Shown in pieces: positions 1 to 6,083 of a DNA stretch of 8,636 bases (within the stretch, counting starts at the first letter, position 1; each line of letters opens with the position of its first letter). Below the pieces are notes generated by a model that did not search any database, was not told where the DNA came from, and was given only the letters and a program-made list of their open reading frames with translations. The DNA lies in contig SKJA01000006.1 in NCBI GenBank assembly GCA_007116105.1, positions 1-8,636 on the forward strand, read 5' to 3'. Both the position numbers and the translations under genes were made by a program. Source of the stretch: Candidatus Izemoplasma sp. (GTDB lineage: Bacteria > Bacillota_I > Bacilli_A > Izemoplasmatales > Izemoplasmataceae).

Positions 1-342
1 CTTCCTGAACTAAAAGGCCGTTTAGATGGTATGGCCCTTCGTGTACCGACGGTCACTGGTTCAGCGGTCGATTTAGTCGTAGAACTCAAAAAACACGTCA
101 CCATCGAAGAAGTCAACGCTGCCATCAAAGCAGCCGCCAACGAAACCCTTGGTTACACTGAAGATCCAATCGTTTCAAGTGACACCATTGGCATGACGTA
201 TGGATCACTCTTTGATGCCCAAATGACCTCGCTTTTAGAAGTGGATGGTCAACAACTCGTCAAAGTATTGTCTTGGTACGATAACGAAATGAGTTATGTT
301 GCACAAATGGTACGTTCAATCGCGTTTCTTGGGACTCTTTAA
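1..342 (+). CDS. gap: Glyceraldehyde-3-phosphate dehydrogenase, C-terminal part (5' end outside window)
   Basis: This is a glycolytic enzyme that oxidises glyceraldehyde 3-phosphate to 1,3-bisphosphoglycerate with NAD in the cytoplasm. The frame is open from base 1 (LPELKGRLDGMALRVPT...) to TAA at 340-342, giving the last 113 residues of a family that is usually about 335 long. Visible signatures are GRLDGMALRVP, which carries the phosphate-binding Arg, TGSAVDLVV, and SWYDNEMSY near the C-terminus, which carries the conserved Asn and Tyr of the active site. The catalytic Cys and His lie upstream, outside the window. The NEMSY form, in place of NEWGYS, is one I know from lactobacilli, streptococci and Mollicutes. 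A strong terminator follows directly, so gap ends its transcript here. Identification is secure; whether it is the glycolytic or an anabolic paralogue cannot be told from this fragment. Confidence 0.97.
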   Translation, partial: LPELKGRLDGMALRVPTVTGSAVDLVVELKKHVTIEEVNAAIKAAANETLGYTEDPIVSSDTIGMTYGSLFDAQMTSLLEVDGQQLVKVLSWYDNEMSYVAQMVRSIAFLGTL

Positions 343-346
343 TCCT

Positions 347-373
347 AAACCCTTCTTCGGAAGGGTTTTTTTT
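347..373 (+). terminator. Rho-independent terminator of gap
   Basis: A 9-bp perfect stem (347-355 with 360-368) closes a TTCG loop as c(TTCG)g, the very stable UUCG tetraloop. A T-run at 366-373 follows. It begins 5 bases after the gap stop codon. Confidence 0.93.
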
Positions 374-381
374 ATGTCGCT

Positions 382-409
382 TTCAACTTTGATTTAAACG
401 TGATAAAAT
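382..409 (+). promoter_or_regulatory. Promoter of the small membrane protein gene
   Basis: The -10 box is TAAAAT at 404-409 with an upstream TG at 401-402 (TGnTAAAAT, extended -10). A weak -35 is possible at 382-387 (TTCAAC, 16-base spacer). The ribosome binding site starts only 5 bases after the -10 box. Confidence 0.6.
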
Positions 410-430
410 AGCGTAAAGGACGTGACAACG

Positions 431-715
431 ATGACTCAAGCCACGCACAACCTAAAAGAGATTTACGCCCCTCCCAAACAGACAAAAAAAGAACGTCATT
501 GGATCGTAAGAATACTCATTCAAGTGATCATCTATGGCTTTTTATTGGTGTCCGTACCGTTTTCTTTTATCCTACCGATGATTGGCTTTCCTCTAGGCGT
601 TTTATTATTTTTCAACACAAAAAGGCATTACGCCATCTTCCCTTTTGTTGGCATCGTCTACCTGATTGTGACACAAGTCATTTTACGCTACTACATCATT
701 CTCATGAACACTTAA
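431..715 (+). CDS. Small membrane protein of unknown function (94 aa)
   Basis: I do not recognise this protein. It has a basic, soluble N-terminus (about residues 1-24, rich in Lys/Arg). A long hydrophobic stretch follows at about 25-61 with Pro/Gly near its middle (VPFSFILPMIGFP), probably a membrane hairpin. After a short NTKRH loop there is another hydrophobic segment at about 68-91. By the positive-inside rule the N-terminus and the NTKRH loop would both be cytoplasmic, so two or three membrane passes are plausible. I chose ATG 431 because AAAGGA at 415-420 lies 10 bases upstream. A GTG at 422 in the same frame would leave only one base after that site. The gene has its own promoter and is bounded by terminators on both sides, so it is monocistronic. 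A real gene is likely given the promoter, RBS and terminator; the function is open. Confidence 0.75.
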   Translation: MTQATHNLKEIYAPPKQTKKERHWIVRILIQVIIYGFLLVSVPFSFILPMIGFPLGVLLFFNTKRHYAIFPFVGIVYLIVTQVILRYYIILMNT

Positions 716-736
716 ACCACTTACGAGTGGTTTTTT
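714..736 (+). terminator. Terminator of the small membrane protein gene
   Basis: An 8-bp stem (714-721 AAACCACT with 726-733 AGTGGTTT) closes a TACG loop and runs into T's at 731-736. It overlaps the stop codon. Confidence 0.85.
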
Positions 737-737
737 A

Positions 738-766
738 TTTACATTTTTACTCTAATAGTGTAATAT
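738..766 (+). promoter_or_regulatory. Promoter of the XRE/DUF2157 operon
   Basis: The -35 box is TTTACA at 738-743 (5 of 6 consensus bases). A 17-base spacer leads to -10 TAATAT at 761-766 (4 of 6). The -10 lies at the centre of the 20-bp palindrome, and transcription would start near 773, right at the Shine-Dalgarno sequence. Other -10 registers in this AT-rich stretch are possible. Confidence 0.6.
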
Positions 767-774
767 TACACTAT
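755..774. promoter_or_regulatory. Perfect 20-bp palindrome, probable operator
   Basis: ATAGTGTAATATTACACTAT is identical to its reverse complement, with no spacer and no mismatch. It covers the predicted -10 box and ends immediately before the AAGGAGGT ribosome binding site (775-782) of the XRE gene. No T-run follows, so it is not a terminator. A dimeric repressor bound here would block RNA polymerase. The simplest candidate is the XRE protein encoded next to it, by autoregulation; that link is inference from position. I saw no second copy elsewhere in the window by eye. Confidence 0.75.
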
Positions 775-787
775 AAGGAGGTGGCTT

Positions 788-1267
788 ATGGACAAACAAA
801 CGTTAACGACGCTCGTGTCTGAAAGAATTCGCTTGCTTCGTAATGAGTATCACTTATCGCAAGATAAAATGGCCGAAGCCATTGGCGTCTCAAAGAAGAC
901 ATTGGTTCAAATAGAAAAAGAACGGATGAGTGCCTCTTGGGCAACGGTGGTGTGCGTGTGTGCATTGTTTCGCCGCAGCGAAGTCTTACACATGACGCTT
1001 GGCGATGATCCAATCCACGTGGTCGATGCGGTGACGTTTAAAGACATGATGTTACCACAAAAGATGACGGGTGGCGGGAAAATGTTTTGGAAAACCATCG
1101 AACACGATGGGAAGTTTAAAATCCAAAAAAATGTGCTATCCAATCACTTTCGTCTCATCGATGGCAATGGGTTTCGTTGGATGAGCAGCTTTGATAAGCA
1201 GCAGTTAGACGAACATTTAGAAGTTCTTAAAAGGAGAGATGATGATGAAACAGAAGATATCGCGTAA
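788..1267 (+). CDS. XRE-family helix-turn-helix transcriptional regulator
   Basis: A DNA-binding regulator of 159 residues, cytoplasmic. The N-terminal domain (about 6-60) is a Cro/C1-type HTH: SERIRLLRNEYHLSQDKMAEAIGVSKKTLVQIEKER, with the scaffold helix at about 24-31 and the recognition helix at about 35-43. The C-terminal part (about 85-159; GGGKMFWKTIEHDGKFKIQKN and on) resembles the tail of a group of Bacillota XRE regulators that also carry the SKKTLVQIEK signature. I know no assigned ligand for that tail. The start is firm: AAGGAGGT at 775-782 is 5 bases before ATG 788. It is the first gene of a three-gene operon and its 3' end overlaps the DUF2157 gene by about 23 bases. A perfect palindrome over its promoter suggests it represses its own operon. 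The acidic end (DDDETEDIA) is encoded within the overlap. Confidence 0.92.
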   Translation: MDKQTLTTLVSERIRLLRNEYHLSQDKMAEAIGVSKKTLVQIEKERMSASWATVVCVCALFRRSEVLHMTLGDDPIHVVDAVTFKDMMLPQKMTGGGKMFWKTIEHDGKFKIQKNVLSNHFRLIDGNGFRWMSSFDKQQLDEHLEVLKRRDDDETEDIA

Positions 1268-2309
1268 AGAGTATCATTTTTTAGAATCCGCTCTAAAAGA
1301 AAATGTTGAACGCGGGTTAATCAAAGACACCCAAAGAAAAGACATGCTGGCCTATTATGAACCCTCACAAGGGTTGGACTTCATCCGTGTGCTGGTCACC
1401 ATTGGGTCATTGTTGATTGGTCTAGGCATTCTTTTAGTGATTGCAGGCAACTGGTCTGCCATACCAGCTTTGGGTCAACTGACGGTGTTGTTGTTCTTTA
1501 TTGCGGCAAGCATGGGCGTGAGCTTTATGCTTAAAAACAGCCGACCGATTACCTCGCAAGCCTTCTTGTATTTGGCGACCTTAGTGTATGGGGCAACCCT
1601 GTTTTTAGTCAATCAAGGCTTCAACTTTAACATCGCCACCAATACGCTGTTCTTTGTGTGGGCACTTGGGGCTTTGTTGTTAGCAAGCTTACAAAAAGAT
1701 CTGTTACTCTTTTTAGGCGCCCACATCTTAGCGTTGCTGTATGTGCTCAACAGTTTTGATGACTTCATTTTCCCCCAACTGTTGTTGCTGATTGTGATTT
1801 TCTTTGCGGGGAACTATTACTTTAACTACCGTAAAGTTGCGACCTTTGCCTCACTGGGCCTCATGACCGTCTTTGTGGTGTATACCCTCGATTATCTCAG
1901 AGTGTCTCCACCTTTGATCAGTCTCGTGGTTCTTGGCATCGGGGCGGCACTCACGCATGTGCCACATCAACTCAACCGCGACACATTCCGCTTGGTGGGG
2001 CTCATCAATCTCGGGGTGGCGGCCTTTACCTTGACGTTCCCTGACATTTGGCAAAACTTAGGCTTCATCGACCGTGGGGAATGGTTCAGTCTGCCGTTTA
2101 GCATTCTCTTTGTGATGTACTCTTTAGTGCTTGTATCCAAACGCTACGTGGTGCCTCTAATCACCGTTTCGGCATTCATTATGCGCTATTACTTTGATAC
2201 GTTCTTCGATTTCCTTCCAAGAGCAGCCTTCTTCATTGTTGGGGGCATCATCATCTTAGGCTTAGGGTATGCGATTGAACGCTTCCGTAAAGGCGGTGAA
2301 CTTGTGTGA
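1245..2309 (+). CDS. DUF2157-family polytopic membrane protein
   Basis: An integral membrane protein of 354 residues with no known activity. The soluble N-terminus (about 1-45) has the helical 'G-L-I' element seen before the first membrane span in DUF2157 proteins. Next comes LVTIGSLLIGLGILLVIAGNWSAIP (about 50-74), whose A-x-N-W ending is the family hallmark. About eleven further hydrophobic segments follow, ending in AAFFIVGGIIILGLGYAIERF, for roughly 12 spans. Three ATGs in tandem (1239, 1242, 1245) follow AAGGAG at 1231-1236. I favour 1245 (8-base spacing), 1242 is nearly as good, and 1239 is too close. The start lies inside the XRE gene and the end overlaps the next gene by 4 bases (GTGTGA), so translation is probably coupled. 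It is the only complete gene here ending in TGA. DUF2157 genes are often followed by, or fused to, GDYXXLXY proteins, which matches this order. Confidence 0.88.
   Translation: MKQKISRKEYHFLESALKENVERGLIKDTQRKDMLAYYEPSQGLDFIRVLVTIGSLLIGLGILLVIAGNWSAIPALGQLTVLLFFIAASMGVSFMLKNSRPITSQAFLYLATLVYGATLFLVNQGFNFNIATNTLFFVWALGALLLASLQKDLLLFLGAHILALLYVLNSFDDFIFPQLLLLIVIFFAGNYYFNYRKVATFASLGLMTVFVVYTLDYLRVSPPLISLVVLGIGAALTHVPHQLNRDTFRLVGLINLGVAAFTLTFPDIWQNLGFIDRGEWFSLPFSILFVMYSLVLVSKRYVVPLITVSAFIMRYYFDTFFDFLPRAAFFIVGGIIILGLGYAIERFRKGGELV
2290..2308 (+). promoter_or_regulatory. Ribosome binding site deciding a GTG start
   Basis: AAAGGCGGTG at 2290-2299 is one mismatch from AAGGAGGTG and lies about 6 bases before GTG 2306. 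No ATG fits this frame nearby, so the GTG, overlapping the TGA of the DUF2157 gene, is the best start. Confidence 0.65.
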
Positions 2310-2905
2310 AACGTCTATGGCAAAACACCTACGCCCGATTAGGGATCAGTTTTCTTGTCTTAGTGATGCTCATCTTTACCTTAGCGCTTCCCGCCATCAT
2401 GGTTCGTTCCTTAGGCGATGAGGTCATCTTAGAAGCTGAAGCGTTTGCGTCAAACCGCAACATTGATGGTTCGTTGGTGTATTACAATCTCGCCATTGAA
2501 AATGTCTCACTGAGTGCGGTTGACGCTGAGATTATCGCGCGTTATGAAGCACAACAAGCAGAGTTCGAAGGATTTGGACCGCTCTTTAGACTGGAAGACA
2601 CGCCGCTGTATCTTCATTTAACCCTGGATGAACAAGGCCGTGTCACGGACACGAGACTCTCACTGAGTCCCCCTTCACAGGGCGTCTTCTTGAGAGCCGA
2701 TTCGCACATCTTAAACTACGACTATCGCGCCAGCGAAGACACCCCACCTTTGATTGGCATTGACCTCGATTTTGGGTTACCTCCGTTTAACAGTTCCATC
2801 AATTTCGTGAATGAAAACGACCTCACTTTTGAGCCACAAGCCGTGCTAATTCAGGCACGCATTTGGCGAGGTCGCATTCAAGTCACCGACATTACGCGAC
2901 CTTAA
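2306..2905 (+). CDS. Membrane-anchored protein, probable divergent GDYXXLXY family member
   Basis: This is a 199-residue protein with a basic N-terminus (MKRLWQNTYAR) and a single hydrophobic anchor at about residues 12-33 (LGISFLVLVMLIFTLALPAIMV). A predicted extracytoplasmic domain of about 165 residues follows. The assignment rests on context (directly after DUF2157, 4-base overlap), size, topology and a weak match: IDGSLVYYNLAIE at about 53-65 sits where GDYXXLXY proteins carry 'GDYvxLxYxI'. The closing LIQARIWRGRIQVTDI also resembles the family's 'a-v-v-G-a-i-l' end. Only the Gly of the name-giving motif survives, so a divergent member or an unrelated protein in the same slot are both possible. 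No Cys and no lipobox are seen. It ends the operon and a hairpin terminator follows. Confidence 0.68.
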   Translation: MKRLWQNTYARLGISFLVLVMLIFTLALPAIMVRSLGDEVILEAEAFASNRNIDGSLVYYNLAIENVSLSAVDAEIIARYEAQQAEFEGFGPLFRLEDTPLYLHLTLDEQGRVTDTRLSLSPPSQGVFLRADSHILNYDYRASEDTPPLIGIDLDFGLPPFNSSINFVNENDLTFEPQAVLIQARIWRGRIQVTDITRP

Positions 2906-2910
2906 AGATA

Positions 2911-2940
2911 AAAAAAAGATGTCCGAGGACATCTTTTTTA
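2911..2940. terminator. Shared bidirectional terminator between convergent genes
   Basis: The core stem GATGTC/GACATC (2918-2923 with 2928-2933, loop CGAG) is flanked by A's at 2911-2917 and T's at 2934-2939. Read from either strand, the hairpin is followed by a T-run. It ends the plus-strand operon (stop at 2905) and the minus-strand peptidase gene (stop at 2942-2944). Confidence 0.9.
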
Positions 2941-2941
2941 C

Positions 2942-4636
2942 TTATAATGCTTGATCATCGACGCTGTTTAAATAAGCTTCAATGGTAGGTAAAATCTTTT
3001 TCATCGTGCCCTCAACAAATGGACTGTCGAGTCCAGCGTACTTTAACAGACCTGTAAACGTTCGTGTTCCACCCGCTTTGCAAAGCTTTAAATAACTTTG
3101 CCATGCTGAAGCGTAATCTTCCTGCATCCAAGCCCAATATTGCATCGCACTCACTTGTGCGAGGGTGTAGTCGATGTAGTAAAAAGGCACTTGGAAAATG
3201 TGACTTTGAACAAACCAGTAGCCACCATTTTCTAAAAACGCGTGGCCATCGTAATCGAGCATCGGACGGTAGTCTTTTTCAAGTTTAGACCAGAGACTAC
3301 GGCGCTCTTTAGGTGTTAAGTTTGGGTTGTTGTACACTTCATGTTGGAACTCATCCACCAAACAGCCATACGGAATAAAAGCCACGTTGCCAGCGACATG
3401 GGTGAACTTGTATTTTTCAGTGTCTTCTTTAAAGAACGAAGACATCCAAGGCCAAGCGAAAAACTCCATGCTCATGGAATGTATCTCAGAAGCTTCATAG
3501 GTGGCCATATGATATTCAGGCACCAAATGATGGGCACTTTGATACATTTGAAACGCGTGCCCAGCTTCATGGGTTAACACATCGACATCGTGAGAGGTAC
3601 CGTTAAAATTCGCAAAAATGAAGGGCACTTTATACAGACTAAGCGGCGCACAATAACCTCCGCCCTGCTTGCCTTTACGCGCGTCTAAATCCATCAGTTC
3701 GCGATCTTGCATCAGCGTAAAAAACTGATCGGTTTCAGGCGACATTTCTTTGTACATCTGTGCCGCAGCACTGACTAAAGCTTCGCGGTCCCCTTTTGGG
3801 GTCGCATTTCCATTTAAAAACTTCAACGAAGCATCGTAGTACTTCAATGGCGAAATGTCAAGACGCTTGGCTTGGCGCTCATGCAGTTGATTGGCCATTG
3901 GTACAAGATAAGTCTTGACTTGATCACGGAAGACTTTGACATCGTCTTCTTTGTAGTCTAGGCGTCCCATGCGAGCATATCCGAGTGCGGTGAAGTTCTC
4001 ATACCCTAAAGCCAGCGCAATCTCATGACGCACCTTCACCAAATCATCGTAAATGCGGTCAAGTGTTGCCTCCTCAGAGGCATAAAATCCAAACAACGCT
4101 TCGGCAGCTTCTTTCCGTGTGTCTCGGTCAATGGATTGCATAAACGGCGCCATTTGGCTGAGCGCATACGTTTCGCCGCGGAAGGGAATCTCAGCACTGG
4201 CTAAAAGTTTGCCATATTCTGTGGTTAAACTGTTCTCTTTTTGAAGCAAAGGAATGATGCTTTCATCAAACGTTGACAAAGACTGCTCAGCAATACTAAA
4301 GAGCAGTTCGCCACGCTCATTGATGAGCGTTTCTTTGAATTTAGCTTCGATTAATGCTTTGTAAAATCGTTGTTGTAGTGCTTCGAACTGAGGACCTACT
4401 TGATCCATGTAATCTTGCTCGTCGCTGTAAAAGGCATCTTTCGTGTCTAAGCTGTGGCGAATGGCCACGACGGTACTCAACGTTGAAAAGACGCTACGCA
4501 GTTGATTGATTTCATCCATTGCTGCCAATTGGTTCTCACCACTGGGCGCCTCAACAAAGGCTTTAAGCAAGGCATCAAACCGTGTTTGATAGTCTTCTAA
4601 AAGCGGACGTTCATAAGGAATTTCAGAAAATTTCAT
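2942..4636 (-). CDS. M3-family oligoendopeptidase (zinc metallopeptidase)
   Basis: A cytoplasmic zinc endopeptidase that cleaves short peptides. It has 564 residues, which fits the shorter 'M3 family oligoendopeptidase' group rather than classical PepF (about 600). The N-terminus KFSEIPYERP, and DRDTRKEAAEALFGF and LGYENFTALGYARMGRLDY further on, are typical of that group. The zinc site is HEAGH at residues 356-360 (His356, catalytic Glu357, His360). The third ligand is probably Glu384 in ASEIHSMSMEF, 24 residues on. The C-terminal HIFQVPFYYIDYTLAQ motif supplies the conserved His/Tyr substrate-binding residues. The start is firm: GGAGGT (complement of 4644-4649) is 7 bases before the ATG at 4636. 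It is transcribed away from the aminopeptidase P gene and ends at the shared hairpin. It lacks a signal peptide. All key residues are intact. Confidence 0.95.
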   Translation of the reverse strand: MKFSEIPYERPLLEDYQTRFDALLKAFVEAPSGENQLAAMDEINQLRSVFSTLSTVVAIRHSLDTKDAFYSDEQDYMDQVGPQFEALQQRFYKALIEAKFKETLINERGELLFSIAEQSLSTFDESIIPLLQKENSLTTEYGKLLASAEIPFRGETYALSQMAPFMQSIDRDTRKEAAEALFGFYASEEATLDRIYDDLVKVRHEIALALGYENFTALGYARMGRLDYKEDDVKVFRDQVKTYLVPMANQLHERQAKRLDISPLKYYDASLKFLNGNATPKGDREALVSAAAQMYKEMSPETDQFFTLMQDRELMDLDARKGKQGGGYCAPLSLYKVPFIFANFNGTSHDVDVLTHEAGHAFQMYQSAHHLVPEYHMATYEASEIHSMSMEFFAWPWMSSFFKEDTEKYKFTHVAGNVAFIPYGCLVDEFQHEVYNNPNLTPKERRSLWSKLEKDYRPMLDYDGHAFLENGGYWFVQSHIFQVPFYYIDYTLAQVSAMQYWAWMQEDYASAWQSYLKLCKAGGTRTFTGLLKYAGLDSPFVEGTMKKILPTIEAYLNSVDDQAL

Positions 4637-4656
4637 ACGTTACACCTCCGTTTGAC

Positions 4657-4686
4657 ATTATAGCACGAAAGGCCCTTCATTTTCAG
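4657..4686 (-). promoter_or_regulatory. Promoter of the M3 oligoendopeptidase gene
   Basis: Read on the minus strand, the -10 box is a perfect TATAAT (4662-4657) with an upstream TG (TGCTATAAT, 4665-4657), i.e. extended -10. A moderate -35, CTGAAA (4686-4681), lies at an 18-base spacer. The SD sequence starts 7 bases downstream of the -10 box. Confidence 0.75.
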
Positions 4687-4702
4687 CAAACTTTGTTATA
4701 AT
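4676..4702 (+). promoter_or_regulatory. Promoter of the aminopeptidase P gene
   Basis: The -10 box is TATAAT at 4697-4702 with TGT just before it (TGTTATAAT, extended -10). Only a poor -35 is visible (TTCATT at 4676-4681, 15-base spacer). The upstream part overlaps the -35 region of the divergent oligoendopeptidase promoter. Confidence 0.7.
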
Positions 4703-4718
4703 AGGGTGAGGTGAAAAG

Positions 4719-5975
4719 ATGAAAAAGCATGCAATGGATGCACGGCAAGCCTATCTTGACCGTGTCGAACCCCACAGTATTACACTCCTGCACGCCGGTG
4801 AAGCGCCCCATAAATCACTGGACCAGTATTACCATTTTAGTGTCAATCGAAACTTCTTTTACTTAACAGGTCTCGACGCCCCTAAGTTGATTTTAATGCT
4901 GGTTAAAGGAGAAAAAAAGCATCAAACCTATCTCTTTTTAGAACGGAACACTGATTTCATCATTAAATGGGAGGGTGCCCGTTTAGAAAAAGAAGAAGCC
5001 CACCAACAAAGCGGCATCGAGCTCAAAGACATGCGTTATTTGGATGAGTTTGAAGCGCTCTTTAACCAAATGATGAACTATGCGCGCTCGCCGTTTGGCA
5101 CGGTTCCTAAAACCCTTTATCTTGACTTGTATCATGTCAACGCCAACACCAAACCTAAAGCCTTATCGACCTTCCAAACCGTGGTTGCGCATTATCCTGA
5201 ACTCACGCAAAAAAACGCCAACGAAGCGTTGGCGTATTTAAGAATGTTTAAATCTCCTGAAGAACTTGACCGTTTAAAAGAAGCCATTGCGATCACTCAA
5301 GCAGGACTCGACCAAGTCTTGTCCACCCTGCGTTCAAGAGATAATGAACATCAAATCGAAGCGGAATTTAATTACGGCATCACCCTTGCTGGCGCACAAG
5401 GCAATGCCTTTGACACCATCGCCGCCTCAGGCGCGAATGCCACAGTGTTACATTACCATCACAACAATCAACCACTGCCTAAAGACGGGTTATTGTTGCT
5501 TGATTTAGGTGCTTCAAAAGAAAATTACGCGGCCGACATTTCACGCACCTATCCCATCAGCGGGGTTTTCACCGATCGCCAGAAAGCGATCTATGAAGCA
5601 GTCCTTGATGTCAACAAGCGCACCATCGAACGTGTCAAACCAGGCGTCACTTGGGCTGAGTTGAATGCCTTTGCCAAAGAGGCACTCGCGCAACACGCCG
5701 TGGCGTTGAAACTGATTGACAAAGAAGAAGACATTTTGGAAGTGTACTATCACAGCATTGGGCATTTCTTAGGGCTTGATGTCCACGATGTAGGCTTGTA
5801 CCATCTGCCCTTGCAAGCGGGCATGGTGTTGACGATTGAACCAGGGTTATATGTCAGTAAAGAAGGCATTGGTATCCGGATTGAGGACGATGTGTTAGTC
5901 ACCGAGACGGGCGTTGAGAACCTCTCACGCAATCTCATTAAAGACGTCGCGGATATTGAAAAAGCACTCCAATAA
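4719..5975 (+). CDS. pepP: Aminopeptidase P family (M24B) Xaa-Pro aminopeptidase
   Basis: A dinuclear metal (usually Mn) peptidase that removes an N-terminal residue preceding proline; 418 residues, cytoplasmic. The N-terminal domain (about 1-165) is of AMP_N type: LHAGEAP and QYYHFSVNRNFFYLTGLDAPKLILML match the 'S-D-Y-f-R-q-n-s-d-F-y-Y-l-t-G' region of PepP. The C-terminal pita-bread domain carries all five metal ligands: Asp262 (LLDLGA), Asp273 (AADISR), His349 (HSIGHFLG), Glu374 (TIEPGLY) and Glu389 (RIEDDV). His356 of DVHDVG is the expected catalytic His. The Asp-Asp spacing of 11 matches E. coli PepP. ATG 4719 follows AGGTG (4708-4712) by 6 bases; an in-frame ATG at 4734 is less well placed. 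It is divergent from an oligoendopeptidase gene, consistent with a joint role in peptide breakdown. The exact substrate range is inferred from the family. Confidence 0.94.
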   Translation: MKKHAMDARQAYLDRVEPHSITLLHAGEAPHKSLDQYYHFSVNRNFFYLTGLDAPKLILMLVKGEKKHQTYLFLERNTDFIIKWEGARLEKEEAHQQSGIELKDMRYLDEFEALFNQMMNYARSPFGTVPKTLYLDLYHVNANTKPKALSTFQTVVAHYPELTQKNANEALAYLRMFKSPEELDRLKEAIAITQAGLDQVLSTLRSRDNEHQIEAEFNYGITLAGAQGNAFDTIAASGANATVLHYHHNNQPLPKDGLLLLDLGASKENYAADISRTYPISGVFTDRQKAIYEAVLDVNKRTIERVKPGVTWAELNAFAKEALAQHAVALKLIDKEEDILEVYYHSIGHFLGLDVHDVGLYHLPLQAGMVLTIEPGLYVSKEGIGIRIEDDVLVTETGVENLSRNLIKDVADIEKALQ

Positions 5976-5981
5976 AAGACC

Positions 5982-6014
5982 ACACTTCCACCCTCATGGG
6001 CGGAAGTGTTTTTT
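5982..6014 (+). terminator. Terminator of the aminopeptidase P gene
   Basis: ACACTTCC (5982-5989) pairs with GGAAGTGT (6002-6009). There is one A/C mismatch, then CCC/GGG around a TCAT loop. A T-run at 6009-6014 follows. It begins 6 bases after the stop codon. Confidence 0.92.
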
Positions 6015-6057
6015 CCTTTTTAGAGACAGGATTCAACGGCGCAAATTGGACGAGATA

Positions 6058-6066
6058 TGCTATAAT
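6058..6066 (+). promoter_or_regulatory. recD2: Extended -10 promoter of recD2-guaC
   Basis: TGCTATAAT at 6058-6066 is a perfect extended -10. I see no convincing -35 at 16-18 bases upstream. Transcription would begin near 6073, inside the GGGGGAGG ribosome binding site (6071-6078). Confidence 0.7.
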
Positions 6067-6083
6067 GCGTGGGGGAGGTTTCT

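Noticed and set aside
422..430. GTG 422 as start of the small membrane protein
   Set aside because: It is only one base from the AAAGGA site; ATG 431 has proper spacing.
499..822. 107-residue open frame on the plus strand spanning the small membrane gene, terminator and operator
   Set aside because: It is in another frame of the 431-715 gene, runs through a terminator, promoter and SD, has no good SD of its own, and its product has no family look (many His, no structure). A frame shadow.
786..1143. Minus-strand open frames opposite the XRE gene
   Set aside because: No SD or promoter, composition typical of antisense reading, and the plus strand encodes a clear HTH protein.
788..2905. Reading the XRE/membrane operon as a phage-defence, toxin-antitoxin or mobile module
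   Set aside because: No nuclease, toxin, integrase, transposase or attachment-like repeats are seen, and codon use and composition look like the neighbouring core genes.
4667..4678. Near-palindrome GAAAGGCCCTTC between the divergent promoters
   Set aside because: Five of six pairs match, but it is short and its centre is GC-rich by chance composition; too weak to call an operator without conservation data.
5541..5983. Two minus-strand open frames opposite the aminopeptidase P catalytic domain
   Set aside because: They lie against a highly conserved coding region with no initiation signals.
6069..6083. GTG 6069 as start of RecD2
   Set aside because: It lies upstream of the GGGGGAGG SD and before the expected transcription start; ATG 6084 is correctly spaced and matches the family N-terminus.
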